Below, piece by piece: positions 52,086 to 62,566 of a stretch of 64,000 nt of DNA (position 1 is its first letter; the number at the start of each line of letters is the position of its first letter). A program made the translations under genes and the position numbers. Source of the stretch: Sodiomyces alkalinus F11 (lineage: Eukaryota; Ascomycota; Sordariomycetes; Glomerellales; Plectosphaerellaceae); assembly GCF_003711515.1 (NCBI RefSeq), contig NW_021167082.1, positions 1,606,111 through 1,670,110 on the forward strand, given 5' to 3'. The notes under the pieces were generated by a model. The model saw nothing but the letters and a program-made list of their open reading frames with translations, was not told the DNA's origin and ran no database searches.

Positions 52086-53366
52086 ATGACTGCTTGGAAC
52101 GTACGTCGAATATAATCCGCGAATCATACGAATCACTGGCATCGGAAGGGTGATGGGCTGACGTTGGAAGCAGATTTTCCGGCTGCTGGGAGACTGTTCC
52201 CATCTAGCCTCGAAATGTATCCTTCTCTTCGCGATCCATCGAAACAGGAGCGCCGAGGGTACGATTCCCCTTTGCTCGTCTTCTCTCAATTCATTGACAA
52301 ACGGTCACCTCAAATCGGATTCCGACTTGCGCTAACGGGAACGCTCTTCGGCAGGCGTCTCACTGATTACCCAGGTTCTCTACTCTCTCGTCTTCCTGAC
52401 CCGATACACCGACTTCTTCAGAGAGAAATCACTATGGAACCTCTTCTTCAAAGCGTTTTACATCTTATCATCCTTCTATACCATCGGTATAATGCAATGG
52501 GTATACCCTAGGTCGAGAGAACGTGAGCTAGCGTGGAAAATCGGCGCCGCTGCGCTCGGAGGCTCCCTTCTCCTATCCCCATTTGCCATGCTCGCTTTGG
52601 AGGAGAAGGCCGTATGGAGTGCGCGTGTTGTACGTATATCCATCTTCTTGTCTGTCGTCTGCTCCGAGTGCAACCCACTGACATACGACACCAGTGGATT
52701 TGGGACTTCTCGCAAATCCTCGAGTCCGTCTGCGTCCTACCCCAGCTCCTCCTCCTCCGCCAGACCACAGTTCCGACAGTCATCAACTCGTTCTACCTTC
52801 TTGCCCTCGGTTCGTACCGAGGTCTATACCTCATTGGCTGGATCACGCGTGAGCTCGACATGTCAGACCGAGCCCCCAATACCGTCTCCGTAATCTTCGG
52901 CATCATCCAGACCGCCCTGTACGTCGATTTCGCCTGGGTATACTACACGCGCCAGCGCGTCAAGCTCCGCAACGGCGGAATCGTCGACGCCGACGACTTG
53001 CGCCGCGGCTGGTTCCTCCACCGCATCTTTGGCAAACGCGCCGATTCGCAGCTGGACGAGGATGACGAGGAGGGCGCCCCGGCACTCGGTCGCGAGTCCG
53101 GCCATAGTAGCAGGCCGAAGTGGGGCGCCCGCGGCATCTCCGTGAGTGCCGATGAGGGTGTCCTGGATGTCGAGCGGGATGCTCGCCCTCACGACGACGG
53201 TATCGGTGGCACTGTTGATCCGGATGCGAGAATGAAGGATCCCGATGAATTGGCCAGAGCGCTTGAGGACGATGATGATACCCCGGGACCATCGACAAGC
53301 GCGGCCGGTGCGCGCAACCCTAGCCCCAATGGCATCTCGAATGGGCAAGAGTGGCGAGACAACTAA
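52086..53366 (+). CDS. ERD2-like ER retention receptor with long C-terminal tail
   Basis: Predicted KDEL/HDEL-receptor family membrane protein, 348 aa against about 212 for canonical Erd2. Four exons: 52086-52100, 52174-52258, 52355-52629 and 52695-53366. Exon 1 encodes only MTAWN. The family opening is plain: IFRLLGDCSHLASKCILLFA and IHRNRSAEGVSLITQVLYSL, then LTRYTDFF, YTIGIMQWVYPRS, and WIWDFSQILESVCVLPQLLL. Seven hydrophobic segments end near residue 215 (VSVIFGIIQTALYVDFAWVY). The extra about 130 residues are cytosolic, disordered and acidic (LDEDDEEGAPALG, ARALEDDDDTPGPS). The tail replaces the short KKxx-type end, so trafficking may differ from true Erd2. It may be the extended Erd2-like paralogue found in Pezizomycotina. 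Confidence 0.85.
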
Positions 53367-54436
53367 GCCTACATATGCTACGATAGCTCCGGTGGGGAAA
53401 GGCGAGTGCAGGTTATTGTTGTTGTTGTTGTTGCTGTTGTTGTTGTTGCTGTTGTTGTTGTTGCTGTTGTTGTAGGGCTCTCCAGGTCTACGATGTGGGG
53501 AGAACGAGAAGCCCGGGCGACATGTTGGCCAAAGAAACATTTTGGAGGAATCAGATGTCAACCTGATATGTCCCCATTTCCACTTCCTTCCTGCTGCGAC
53601 CTCGCCGTGGAGATGGGGTGCCCCTGTCATGGTTGCCACTATGGGGCAAGATGGTTTTCATTCGATGAGTCCACGTTGCTACTTTTCTAGTTCATGACAG
53701 ATCACAGACGTTTCAATTCTACGATGTTCTGACTCAACTTTGGCTCTGGAGTTGCAGAGTGTGTCAATGATGGGCGGCCAATAATTGTTTCATAAACCAC
53801 TTGAACATGCTCTGCCGGAATGGCAAGTTTCCTCTGCCTTTGTTTTCATTATCATTACACTTTTGAAAACCACCCAGTTACACATTAAAGAAGAGAAACC
53901 GTTTTTCGAACCTGTATGGTTATAACGCCCCTACACTACACTTGCCATGAATTCTGTCTCGGGGAGAAGGGGGGTTATGGCGAGAGATCTGGGCGTCTGA
54001 GTGGAAGTAGCATGTATAAGCATGTTAAGCAACTTTCCGCAACTCCCGTTGGCAGCTCTAGAAGCACGCTGGCTAGAGAGAAGCCAGAGCAAGACGTTGA
54101 TAGAGCTGGTTTCTAGATACACTTGCTGAGGCGAACCCCAAACTGAATGGAAAGTATGTACAGCCATGTGTGAAATTCAATACGAGGCGCGTTGATCACT
54201 CAAAGCATACCTCTACAGTTCGAACGCCGTCCAGAGTCTTTGCTCATAAGTCAACCCATTGTACGTAAGGGGCACCACATTGTTCACGCCTCCGGTCCGT
54301 CCATATCCAAAGAGGAAGCTGCCTCTTCTCCGCCTGCCATCTGAAACTCCAAAGAACAGTGTACAAAAAGCGTTAGGGAACAAGAAAAATAAAAGGGGAA
54401 TAAAACAAAACTACAACTAGATGAAGACAAGAGTCA
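53367..54436. other. Convergent region ERD2-like/ADK2 with TTG microsatellite
   Basis: 1.07 kb between convergent stop codons. It holds a TTG/CTG-rich microsatellite in the ERD2-like 3' UTR and otherwise no repeat or coding signal. Confidence 0.45.
53413..53475. repeat. TTG/GCTGTTG microsatellite
   Basis: About 20 trinucleotides, mostly TTG with interspersed CTG at regular intervals, lie about 50 bp past the ERD2-like stop. In a transcript it would be a U/G-rich 3' UTR tract. Confidence 0.9.
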
Positions 54437-55327
54437 CTAGGCAAAGCGTCGCTCAAATTCCTCGTATAATTTGGGGGTGATCTCGTTGCTGGTCATGCCC
54501 TCGACTTCCCAGAGCACGCCTTTCTTGGCATAGTGCTCGAGGAGCGGCTCGCTTGTCTCCTGGAACTTGCGGAACCGTTCCTTATACACGTCCACATTGT
54601 CGTCTGGTCGCTGAGTGAGCGGCTCCCCTGTCACGTCGTCGACGCCCGCTACCTTCGGGGCGTTGAAAGTGGTGTTGTACACGCGGCCCGAGGGCTCGTG
54701 GACCCACCGGCTCGTGATGCGCTCAATGACAACGTCGATGGGCGTCTTGAGCGAAATGACTAGGTTGATGGGGATGATCTTGTCGCAGGTGCGGGCTTGG
54801 GCAACTGTTCGAGGGAACCCATCGAGGAGAAACGAGGCAGAAGGGTCCTCGGATGCGACTGGCGGGGTATGTTCGTTGAGGGCAGCGGCGCTGGTGATCC
54901 AATCGTCGAGGGGTAGTGCGCCAAAGCAATGCGGCTCGGTCGTCGTGGCGGTGGAGGAAAGCGTCATGACCTCGGGGTCTCCTGGCCTGCGCAGCCAGCC
55001 CCTTTTGTATAGTTCGTTGGAGATAAGGCGCATGATCAGGTCGTCGGCGACTAGCCCGCCGGCCTTCATGGTGTGCTCGACTTTGATGCCTTTACCACCC
55101 CGCATAACGTAGTTAGCCAAAAATTGCAAGAAGGACGGGACAGCGACAGATTGCTACTGGCTGAACATACCGAGGGGCGTCCGAGCTTTGACATTGTGAC
55201 GGAGGAGGTCTCCGGTGCTAATGGATTGGAGTTCAGGAAAGCGCTGGAGGAGTCGCTCAGACTGAGTCCCTTTGCCAACGCCCGGCGCACCGACGAGAAT
55301 GACACGGGCGGCCCTTCGGAGTCGCAT
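54437..55327 (-). CDS. ADK2: Mitochondrial adenylate kinase (AK3/Adk2 type)
   Basis: Predicted GTP:AMP or adenylate kinase of the mitochondrial matrix type, 269 aa. Two exons: 55327-55171 and 55089-54437. The P-loop is GAPGVGKGT (residues 13-21) and the NMP motif is [11 protein letters not shown]. The long LID includes [26 protein letters not shown] and [20 protein letters not shown], which marks the long adenylate kinase subfamily. The first splice junction splits a Gly codon between ARTPLG and [11 protein letters not shown]. The N-terminus MRLRRAARV is short and basic, as in other Adk2 proteins that enter mitochondria without a cleaved presequence. An insert of about 45 residues ([19 protein letters not shown] and onward) sits before [10 protein letters not shown], longer than in yeast. 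Confidence 0.92.
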
Positions 55328-55459
55328 AATCGAGTACTAGTGTCGCAATGATTGTTTCGATGGTGCCAGGAAACGTGCAAAGCCACAAATGCCGAGACAC
55401 CGTCGTGGACCCGAGTATACCGAGGCTGCGTGGTTGAATTCACAGACGAAAGCGCTGAG

Positions 55460-55489
55460 AAAATAAAATAAAATAAAATAAAATAAAAC
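55460..55489. repeat. AAAAT pentanucleotide microsatellite
   Basis: Five to six AAAAT units lie in the ADK2 promoter or 5' UTR region, about 130 bp from its start. Confidence 0.9.
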
Positions 55490-55755
55490 AAACCGCGAGG
55501 ATAAGCGACAGAATTGGGAGAATTAGGTAGACGAAGAAGACTTGGATCGATAAACAACCTGGACGACAGAAAGGACGAAGGAGAATGAGAGCAGAAAAAA
55601 GGGCGAATACGCAGCGAGCAGGAGGCAAAAAGCCACTGCCGAGATGGTCCGAAACCTACGTCCCGTCTGTTGGAATTGGAATACGATCGGCAGGAGGTGA
55701 GGGGAAGGATGAACAAATGACGGGTGACAAAAAGAAGGCCGGATCCTGGCTTCAT

Positions 55756-55784
55756 CTACGAAGTACGAAGTACGAAGTATTACG
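55756..55784. repeat. ACGAAGT heptamer tandem repeat
   Basis: Three perfect ACGAAGT units followed by a variant (ATTACG). This is the cleanest instance of the family also seen at 19719, 26505 and 30361. Confidence 0.85.
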
Positions 55785-56425
55785 AATGCGATGAATGGCC
55801 TATTGCCTTCATTATTAAGGTACTAAGGTACAAAATTATGCTGCCTTTGCAAGTTGTTGAGAGCACCACCAGTTCAACGGACCAAAATCTGGCGGAAGGG
55901 GTTCCCCTGTGGACAGTCCCTTGTATTACCCTACCAAAATACTGGCTAGCACCTTGTGGTCGTACCGAGTCCGGGGAGCCAAGACAGTGCACGGACTCCA
56001 AGCCGTGGGATGTTGCTGGTCTCTGGGTCGCTGGAAGTCCAGGAAATTCTCGGCATGCCAGGGGCCTAAAAGACTAAAAGAACCCCCGTCCCGGACGTCA
56101 GCCGAAGATCGGAGCTTGGGGGTACATTCCTACCAACTTACCATGAATTACTCCGTGCACTAAATCGCCCCTATGAAAAACAATGGGCCCAAAACAATAT
56201 ACCGTGGGCATCCCATGCCATCTGCTCACATAGCCGATAAATACCTATCCAACAAACACGGAGCAAGTTTGTTGATGTGGCCAAATAGCTCGTCAGAATT
56301 CTACGAAGTGTGTTTGCTAGCTACCTATGTACATCGGAAAAAAGGGAGGAGCAAGGGCTCAGGTTGGAGTCTTACTGAGTGGTGTTGTTCTCAGGAAGTA
56401 CGGGTATATGTTTTTGGTACTGGCT

Positions 56426-56492
56426 AAGTAAGGTAAGGTAAGTAAGGTACCTCAGGATGGCTAACGGATAAGGTACATACCTAGGTACCTTA
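56426..56492. repeat. AAGGTA/GGTACC/CCTAGG block
   Basis: Words AAGTAAGGTAAGGTAAGTAA, GGTACCTC and ACATACCTAGGTACC run together about 400 bp upstream of LETM1. Confidence 0.7.
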
Positions 56493-56872
56493 GGCTGAAG
56501 AAGTAACGTGCAACTGCACGTGCTTTCGCCCCCTACGTCCCAGATCGGTTAGCGTATTTCCAATCTCTGTAGAAGGGTTGAGAATGACGGACCAGGTCGT
56601 AAATCGAAAGGCAACAACGACGCATCTTCCTTCGTACAAGTTATATCCATATGACAACTGGACTCTGACCAACATCAACGATTGTAGTCCCGACTTGACC
56701 CAACCGACTGTCGATACCTTTCACTTTGTTTGTTTTGTCTATCCGTCCATTCATCCGCCGTTACAAAATCCCACCGACCAGCGCCACTTCATTCGGTGGA
56801 CCGTTACCCATGATCCCTCCGCTGTGGTAGCTGCACGCCTTCCAGAACCCAACCCCAAGACGCATCTCGATA

Positions 56873-58563
56873 ATGAGTGCTTCTACCAACATCGCCCGTC
56901 GGGCCGCCTTCCTAGGCAATGGTGCGCAGTAACTTCCCTTGAAGAAGCAAGCCTGCAAAACTAATGCGAATTAGCACGCGCCATGTCAGCATTGACTTTG
57001 CCGCCGCCTACCCTCGGTCGATACGCGAGACACCTGCCTCGAAAGACATCCGCCATTGCCATTCTCATCCCTTTGCGGCATTTGGGAACAGACCATCACA
57101 CCCAGAGCCAGTCGCAATCCGCCCCCCCGCCTGGTTTCAACGTGGAGCAAGCTAAGAAGCCGCTACCAAAGGAGAATACCTCGGCTGCGAAAACGGACCA
57201 AAAATCGAAGGACTCGAATTCCAAGACAGCCAATAACGAAGGCGCCCAAGCCGTCTCCAAGGATTCTGTCAAGGGAGTGAAGGCTGACTCGGATGCGAGC
57301 CTGACCGACCTGGCGAATGCGAAACAGGCCGCCGTCGACAACAAGAAAGATGGCCAGAAGGACAAGAAGACCCTCTGGCAGAAGATCAAACACGAAGTAC
57401 AACACTACTGGGATGGAACCAAGTTGCTTGCCGTTGAGGTTAAGATCAGCACTCGCCTGGCTGTCAAGATGGCTGCAGGATACGAGCTCAGCCGGAGAGA
57501 GAATCGTCAATTGAAGCGGACCGTGCAGGACCTTGGCCGCCTAATTCCATTCTCCGTCTTCATTATCGTCCCTTTTGCCGAACTCCTTCTGCCCGTTGCC
57601 CTTAAGCTGTTCCCCAACTTGCTGCCAAGCACCTACGAGGCCCAGAAATCCAAAGACGCCAAGGCAACCACTCTGCGTACGACCCGCAAGGAAGTGAGCG
57701 ATTTCTTGCGGCGCAGCCTAAAGGAAACCGGTCTTCCCGTAACGCCAGCGACTATCCAGCGTGAGGAGTTCACAACTTTCTTCAGGAAACTGCGGTCCTC
57801 CGCCGAAACACCTACGGACGACGATGTCATCAAGGCATGCCAGATCTTCAAGGACGATTTGACCTTGGACAACCTCTCCAGGCCACAGCTGGTGTCCATC
57901 TGCCGGTACATGAACCTGAACACTTTCGGCACCGATAACATGCTGCGGTACCAGATTCGGCATCGCATGAAGCAAATCAAGAGAGACGACAGGCAAATCA
58001 GCTACGAAGGCGTTGATAGTCTGACGTCAGGCGAGCTGCAGATGGCCTGTGCCAGTCGTGGTATCCGGACCCAGAGCGTATCGCCCGCCAGGATGCGGGA
58101 GTATTTGCAACAGTGGCTGGACCTCCGGCTCACGGACCGTGTGCCGTCGACTCTGCTTGTGCTGAGCAACGCCTATATGTACGGCCAGGGAGCTGGCGGT
58201 AGCACTAGCCAGATCGACGCTTTGGTGGGCGTTCTCTCGTCTATCCCCGACGAGCTGCTCCACGAGATTGCTCTGGAGGTTCACACGGCCGAGGGAGCGG
58301 CCACTAATAAACAGCGGTTGGAGGTCCTCAAGGAGCAGGAAGACCTCATCGAGGAAGAGAACGACCAGAACCAGGAGAACGCCATCACCGGCCTGGCCAC
58401 TCCGCGCGACGTCGAGGACATCGACGACAAGGATGAGACGCATGTTCCTGTCGAGGCCAAGTCGGTGGGTGCTGACGCGGTGCGGGAGGCTGAGGAGGCG
58501 GAGCAGGAAGCAGTGGCTGCCAAGCGCCAGCAGCAAGCCGATATGGAGCAGAAGAAGCCTTGA
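56873..58563 (+). CDS. MDM38: LETM1/Mdm38 mitochondrial inner-membrane protein
   Basis: Predicted LETM1-family protein, which acts in K+/H+ exchange and in membrane anchoring of mitochondrial ribosomes. Two-exon model: 56873-56921 and 56990-58563, 540 aa. Exon 1 encodes MSASTNIARRAAFLGN, an Arg-containing presequence that runs into ALTLPPPTLGRYARHLPR. A single-exon start at 56983 (MSALTLPPPTLG) is also possible. The LETM1 core begins LWQKIKHEVQHYWDGTKLLA, with the transmembrane segment LIPFSVFIIVPFAELLLPVA (near residue 205) and then KLFPNLLPSTYE. The ribosome-binding-like part includes LCR-type blocks QLVSICRYMNLNTFGTDNML and GELQMACASRGIRT. A C-terminal acidic coiled coil (LKEQEDLIEEENDQNQENA) follows. 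The 3' UTR starts with a T/C tract. Confidence 0.92.
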
Positions 58564-59679
58564 ACGGCACGCGGAAGGCTCTTCTTCGTCGTTCGCTCTA
58601 CGCGTGCTTTTTTCTTTTTTTCTTTCTTTTTCTTTCTTTCTTTTGTGTCTGGGAACCTAACCCCCTTGTATTCCATCACCTATGTCCAGCTAACGATGTC
58701 TGAGAGGTGTATAACTTCACCCAGCACGAGGCGTGCAAAACTGAGATCAATACATAACACCAAGGGGAATGGGCATGGGTTAAGCTGATAGATGACATTC
58801 TTCTCAGGAAAGGCAGATATAATTCCACTTTTGTATTATGATGGAGGCACTCTAGTAATCCTGTACATATTATAAATAAAACGACTTATCTCTGGTTATA
58901 AGATCGACCACTCCAATATCGTAGCTAGGTATCGCGAACTTCATACCGATCACTGCTGTGTCTGCGGTGTTACGCTATTGACATCTGTGGTCTGAGCTGG
59001 CTTGTTCCAGGTTGCTTGCGAAACTGGGGAGGACAGCGTTGTATCCGTATGAGAGGGGACGAGTTTGGTTGCTGGAGGTAAGGTACCTAATAAGGTAAGG
59101 TAGGTAGCCAGATAGATCCAAACGGTAACTTTCAACCTGTATGTGATTACGTACGTCGTAGGTAGCTATGTACCTTGTAAGCCTCCATGCTTGTCGCCAG
59201 CATCTGGCTACACCAAACACGTACAACTATAGGGGTACTGCCCTCAATGCCTGGGGTATCTATACAATCTCATTGGGCATTGGGCGCCATGAATTTATGT
59301 CTAGGTATCTCTGCGACATACAGAGGCACCTAGCCCGAGAGTACCTACGGCCGGGTTGTGGTAGCGTCACCTCCACCACCAATGTCTACGACACATGCCA
59401 ATGCAGCACCAGCACCCTTCCCTTCTTCCTTCCCATAGCCTCACAGGATGCTCTCACTCATGTAACCATCCCACCTCCAACAATCACTACCGTACCCATA
59501 ACTCCCAATTCAGCCTCGAACTCCCGTTGCACTCAAAGCAGTATTAAGCATTTCTTTTAAATTGAATTCCGCGACTGTCCTCCAGCAACAATCATTTGCG
59601 CACACTCGCGGCACGTCATACCTAGTTCCTAGCCGCCCAGCTCGAACCTGGAGCACCGCGTCTGCGGAGGGTTGCTGCA
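58564..59679. other. Intergenic region LETM1 to SNX4
   Basis: 1.1 kb between two plus-strand genes. It contains a TTTCTTTC tract just after the LETM1 stop and GGTACC/AAGGTA words near 59080-59105. A 130-codon plus frame at 59168-59560 has no domain and lies in the SNX4 promoter; not accepted. Confidence 0.4.
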
Positions 59680-61196
59680 ATGGCTAGGATCGAGCAGGAC
59701 GACTTCTCTAATGTCTCCTGGCACAGCGAGCGCCCCTCTGAAGGCTCTTCCGCCATCTCCGAACCATCTCATGCCCATTCCGACGTTGATGCATCGGATA
59801 GCAATGGTCACTCAGGTCCCGATCCCTCTGGCCTAGGCCCTTCGGCCGGCTTAGGCGGGGAGGTGCTTGAATGCACCGTCTCTAGCCCGCTGAAGGAGAA
59901 CGAAGGCTCCAAGGACGTTTTTGTGTCTTATCTAATTACCACCTATGTACGCGGTTGCTTCTTACATGGCCTTTCCGTGTTCACCAGTCTCCAAGGCGGA
60001 CGTCACTAATGCCTCCCGTATTCTAGACAACCTTCCCAGATTTCCAGAAACCCACGAGCACGGTACGCAGGAGGTTCACCGACTTTGTTTTCTTGTATAA
60101 GGCGCTGTACAGAGACTTCCCAACTGCGGCTGTTCCTCCCTTGCCCGATAAGCAACGCATGGAGTATGTCCGTGGAGATCGATTCGGCCCCGATTTCACC
60201 CACAGACGAGCCCACTCTCTACAACGCTTTCTCACTCGCCTGTCGCTACACCCAGTGCTTCGTCGGGCTGATATTCTCCACATCTTTCTCGAGAGTCCAG
60301 ATTGGAACGCAACTATGCGCACCCGAAGCGTACGATTGTCCCAGAGTAGTGATTCGGGAGGAGTGCTCGACAACCTTACCGAGTCCTTCATGACCGCCTT
60401 CTCCAAGGTTCACAAGCCGGATAGGCGGTTCATCGAGGTGCGCGAACGAAGCGACAAGTTGGATGACGGCTTGGCCTCGACCGAGAAGGTGGTCGCCCGG
60501 GTTGCGCGTAGGGAGCACGACATCGTGACAGACCAGAAGGACCTCGCGGAGCAGTTCCAGAAGCTCATTGTTCTAGAGCCCGGGGTCGAAACCGCGGTTC
60601 ACCACTTTGCAGCCTCCATGGAGGATTCGGCCCAAGCCTTGCAGCAACTCCGGGAAATCACGGAGCAGGACTACCTCGGCAGCCTCAGGGATATGCAAGC
60701 CTACAGCCAGGCGTTGAAGAGTCTTCTCAAGGCGCGGGAGCAGAAGCAAGTGGATTACGAGCAGCTTATCGAATACCTCAACAAGGCTACTGCGGAGAGA
60801 GATAGCGCACAATCCGGATACGGACAGTCCGGCTTATCTGGGGCTAGCGGATTCCTTACACGCAAACTCGAAGATGTTCGAGGCGTTGACCACGAGCAGG
60901 CGCGTCGTGAGCGGCGGGTCAAGCTCGAGCGGAGAATCGACGAACTGACGACGGCCATCGAACAGGCCAAGCGGGCCAGCGAGGGCTTTGATAACGAGGT
61001 TGTCAAGGAGGTGAATGACTTTGAGCGCATCAAGCGCGCCGAGTTCAGGACCCAGCTTGGCGGCCTAGCGGACGCGCACCTGGACTACTACAACAAGGTC
61101 ATCGACGTTTGGGAGGGCTATGTGCGGGAAATGGAAAAGGAAGGGACGTCGGTGCCGACGGATCTCCCTGAACCGCCGGGCCGGCAGCTGGTGTAA
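59680..61196 (+). CDS. SNX4: Sorting nexin 4 (Snx4/Atg24)
   Basis: Predicted PX-BAR sorting nexin Snx4/Atg24, acting in endosome-to-Golgi recycling and in selective autophagy. 478 aa, two exons: 59680-59946 and 60027-61196. The N-terminal about 60 residues are disordered and acidic/Ser-rich. The PX domain runs from about residue 60 to 190: LECTVSSPLKENEG, VFVSYLITTY|TTFPDFQKPT, and the PI3P-binding RRRFTDFVFLYKAL with a following proline-rich loop (AAVPPLPDKQRMEYVRGDRF). The BAR region is helical from about residue 230 to the end (DLAEQFQKLIVLEPGVETAV, LGGLADAHLDYYNKVIDVWE). PI3P made by the Atg6-containing complex is its membrane signal, so it is functionally linked to two other genes of this window. 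Confidence 0.92.
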
Positions 61197-62566
61197 GAAT
61201 TACCTATTCATCCTGGGATATGAATACAAGGAAGCGGTGTGGCAGCGGCGGCGTTGTAGTAATTATCTTTCTCGGCGTAATGGAAGTGAACGGTGGTCGG
61301 TATCGAACTTAGTGAGGCGGCTCGTTTCCCGTTGTTGAAAAGCATAAGGTACTATTGGTTTCGGTTGTGACTTGAACCGCTACGACCATGCAGTATTGTC
61401 CAAGGGTACATGGTCATCTTCTAGCCACCTAGGGTGTCGCATTCCATTCTCAGTTTAGAGAACCCGTGTCTGGTATTATTCTTAAGAAGGGGTGGTTTGG
61501 CGAGACTCTGGATCAGTGATATGAAAATATGTTACATATCCTGGTGCCGGGTCAAGATAATGGCAGTCATCTCATGGCACTGCTTCCAGGTCGGTAGCTA
61601 CGTCGCCTGGGAAGACTACCTGAGAAGCTGCCATAAGGTTGATGCCGTGGCCCTGATGTTTCGGTCTCGCGATGATCCTTATCCAAAGAGGGGTCGGCTT
61701 CTATTTAGGACACCATCTCAACGCGCCAGGACAGGTTAGTTGTCATGATGCTTCTCGCAGCCTCCCGCGAACTCCCCTGCACTTTGGGAACCACATTGTC
61801 GAGGCTGGGACGTGGTCAGAGAATAACGTTGTTGAGATCGGGGTCCATCATGTGGCCATCGAAGACACCCCCACTGCGCACACGGATTCTGACGAGTTCG
61901 GCAAAGGCTACGTGGAGCCGGGTGATGCTGCATGAGAGATCTAATTACTTCGCGGCGGACGGATTTGGTTGAGCTTCTCGTAATCCTTCGTCGACTCCAA
62001 GACTGCAAGACGATAATGATGCGGAAATATGATTTTGCTGGATGTAAAAATGTACCAAGTTGTGGCTGGCGTTGAAGTTAGGTAGTTTCTTGACCTTACT
62101 CAGGTCTTTGTCTAACAGGATCAGGTATTACGCCGTACTCCATACCTCCGTGTACTAACGTAAACGGCCCACTTAATTAGTGTCGGACAGTTGCTGGTTC
62201 TACGTGTAATTCAGAGATATCACGTGATGTAAGCTAGGCGAGTGGTTCGCCCCGAGTCCCCAAATTGTTCCCCTGTCTTTGCCAAGATCGCTAGCAAGCT
62301 ATTCCCCATCCCTACCGGAATACTCTTTTTCTTTTTCCCCGTGTAGGTGGCCTTTACACTCTGGTGAAACATCTTACACCGGAGTCGCAACACTCGACAC
62401 TCCCGTCCCGATGTTTTAGTGCTGGCTGGTGTTCAATTTCCCCCCCTTCAACCTCTCTCTTTCCTTTCGACGGCACAAGGGGTTTTTGGCCCCCTCGAAG
62501 TGTCTCCCTTTCCCTCACGCGAAATAGCAGCAGCAGCTTACTTGGCGGCCTGCCTCCCGCTGCACC
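61197..62566. other. Intergenic region SNX4 to kexin
   Basis: 1.4 kb between two plus-strand genes. Open frames at 61434-61739 and 61672-61935 are short, overlap and have no recognisable fold. The 200 bp before kexin is C/T-rich, typical of a fungal leader. Confidence 0.4.

Larger units (their letters stand above)
55328..56872. promoter_or_regulatory. Divergent intergenic region ADK2/LETM1
   Basis: 1.5 kb between divergent genes. It contains an AAAAT pentanucleotide microsatellite (55460-55489), a GAAGTAC array (55756-55784) and a dense GGTACC/CCTAGG block (56426-56492). No convincing gene. Confidence 0.4.

Noticed and set aside
59168..59560. 130-codon plus frame upstream of SNX4
   Set aside because: No domain or conserved-looking motif; it ends 120 bp before the SNX4 start and is most likely promoter sequence.
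61672..61935. 87-codon plus frame before kexin
   Set aside because: It overlaps another frame of similar length, with no recognisable fold and no supporting promoter or splice signals.
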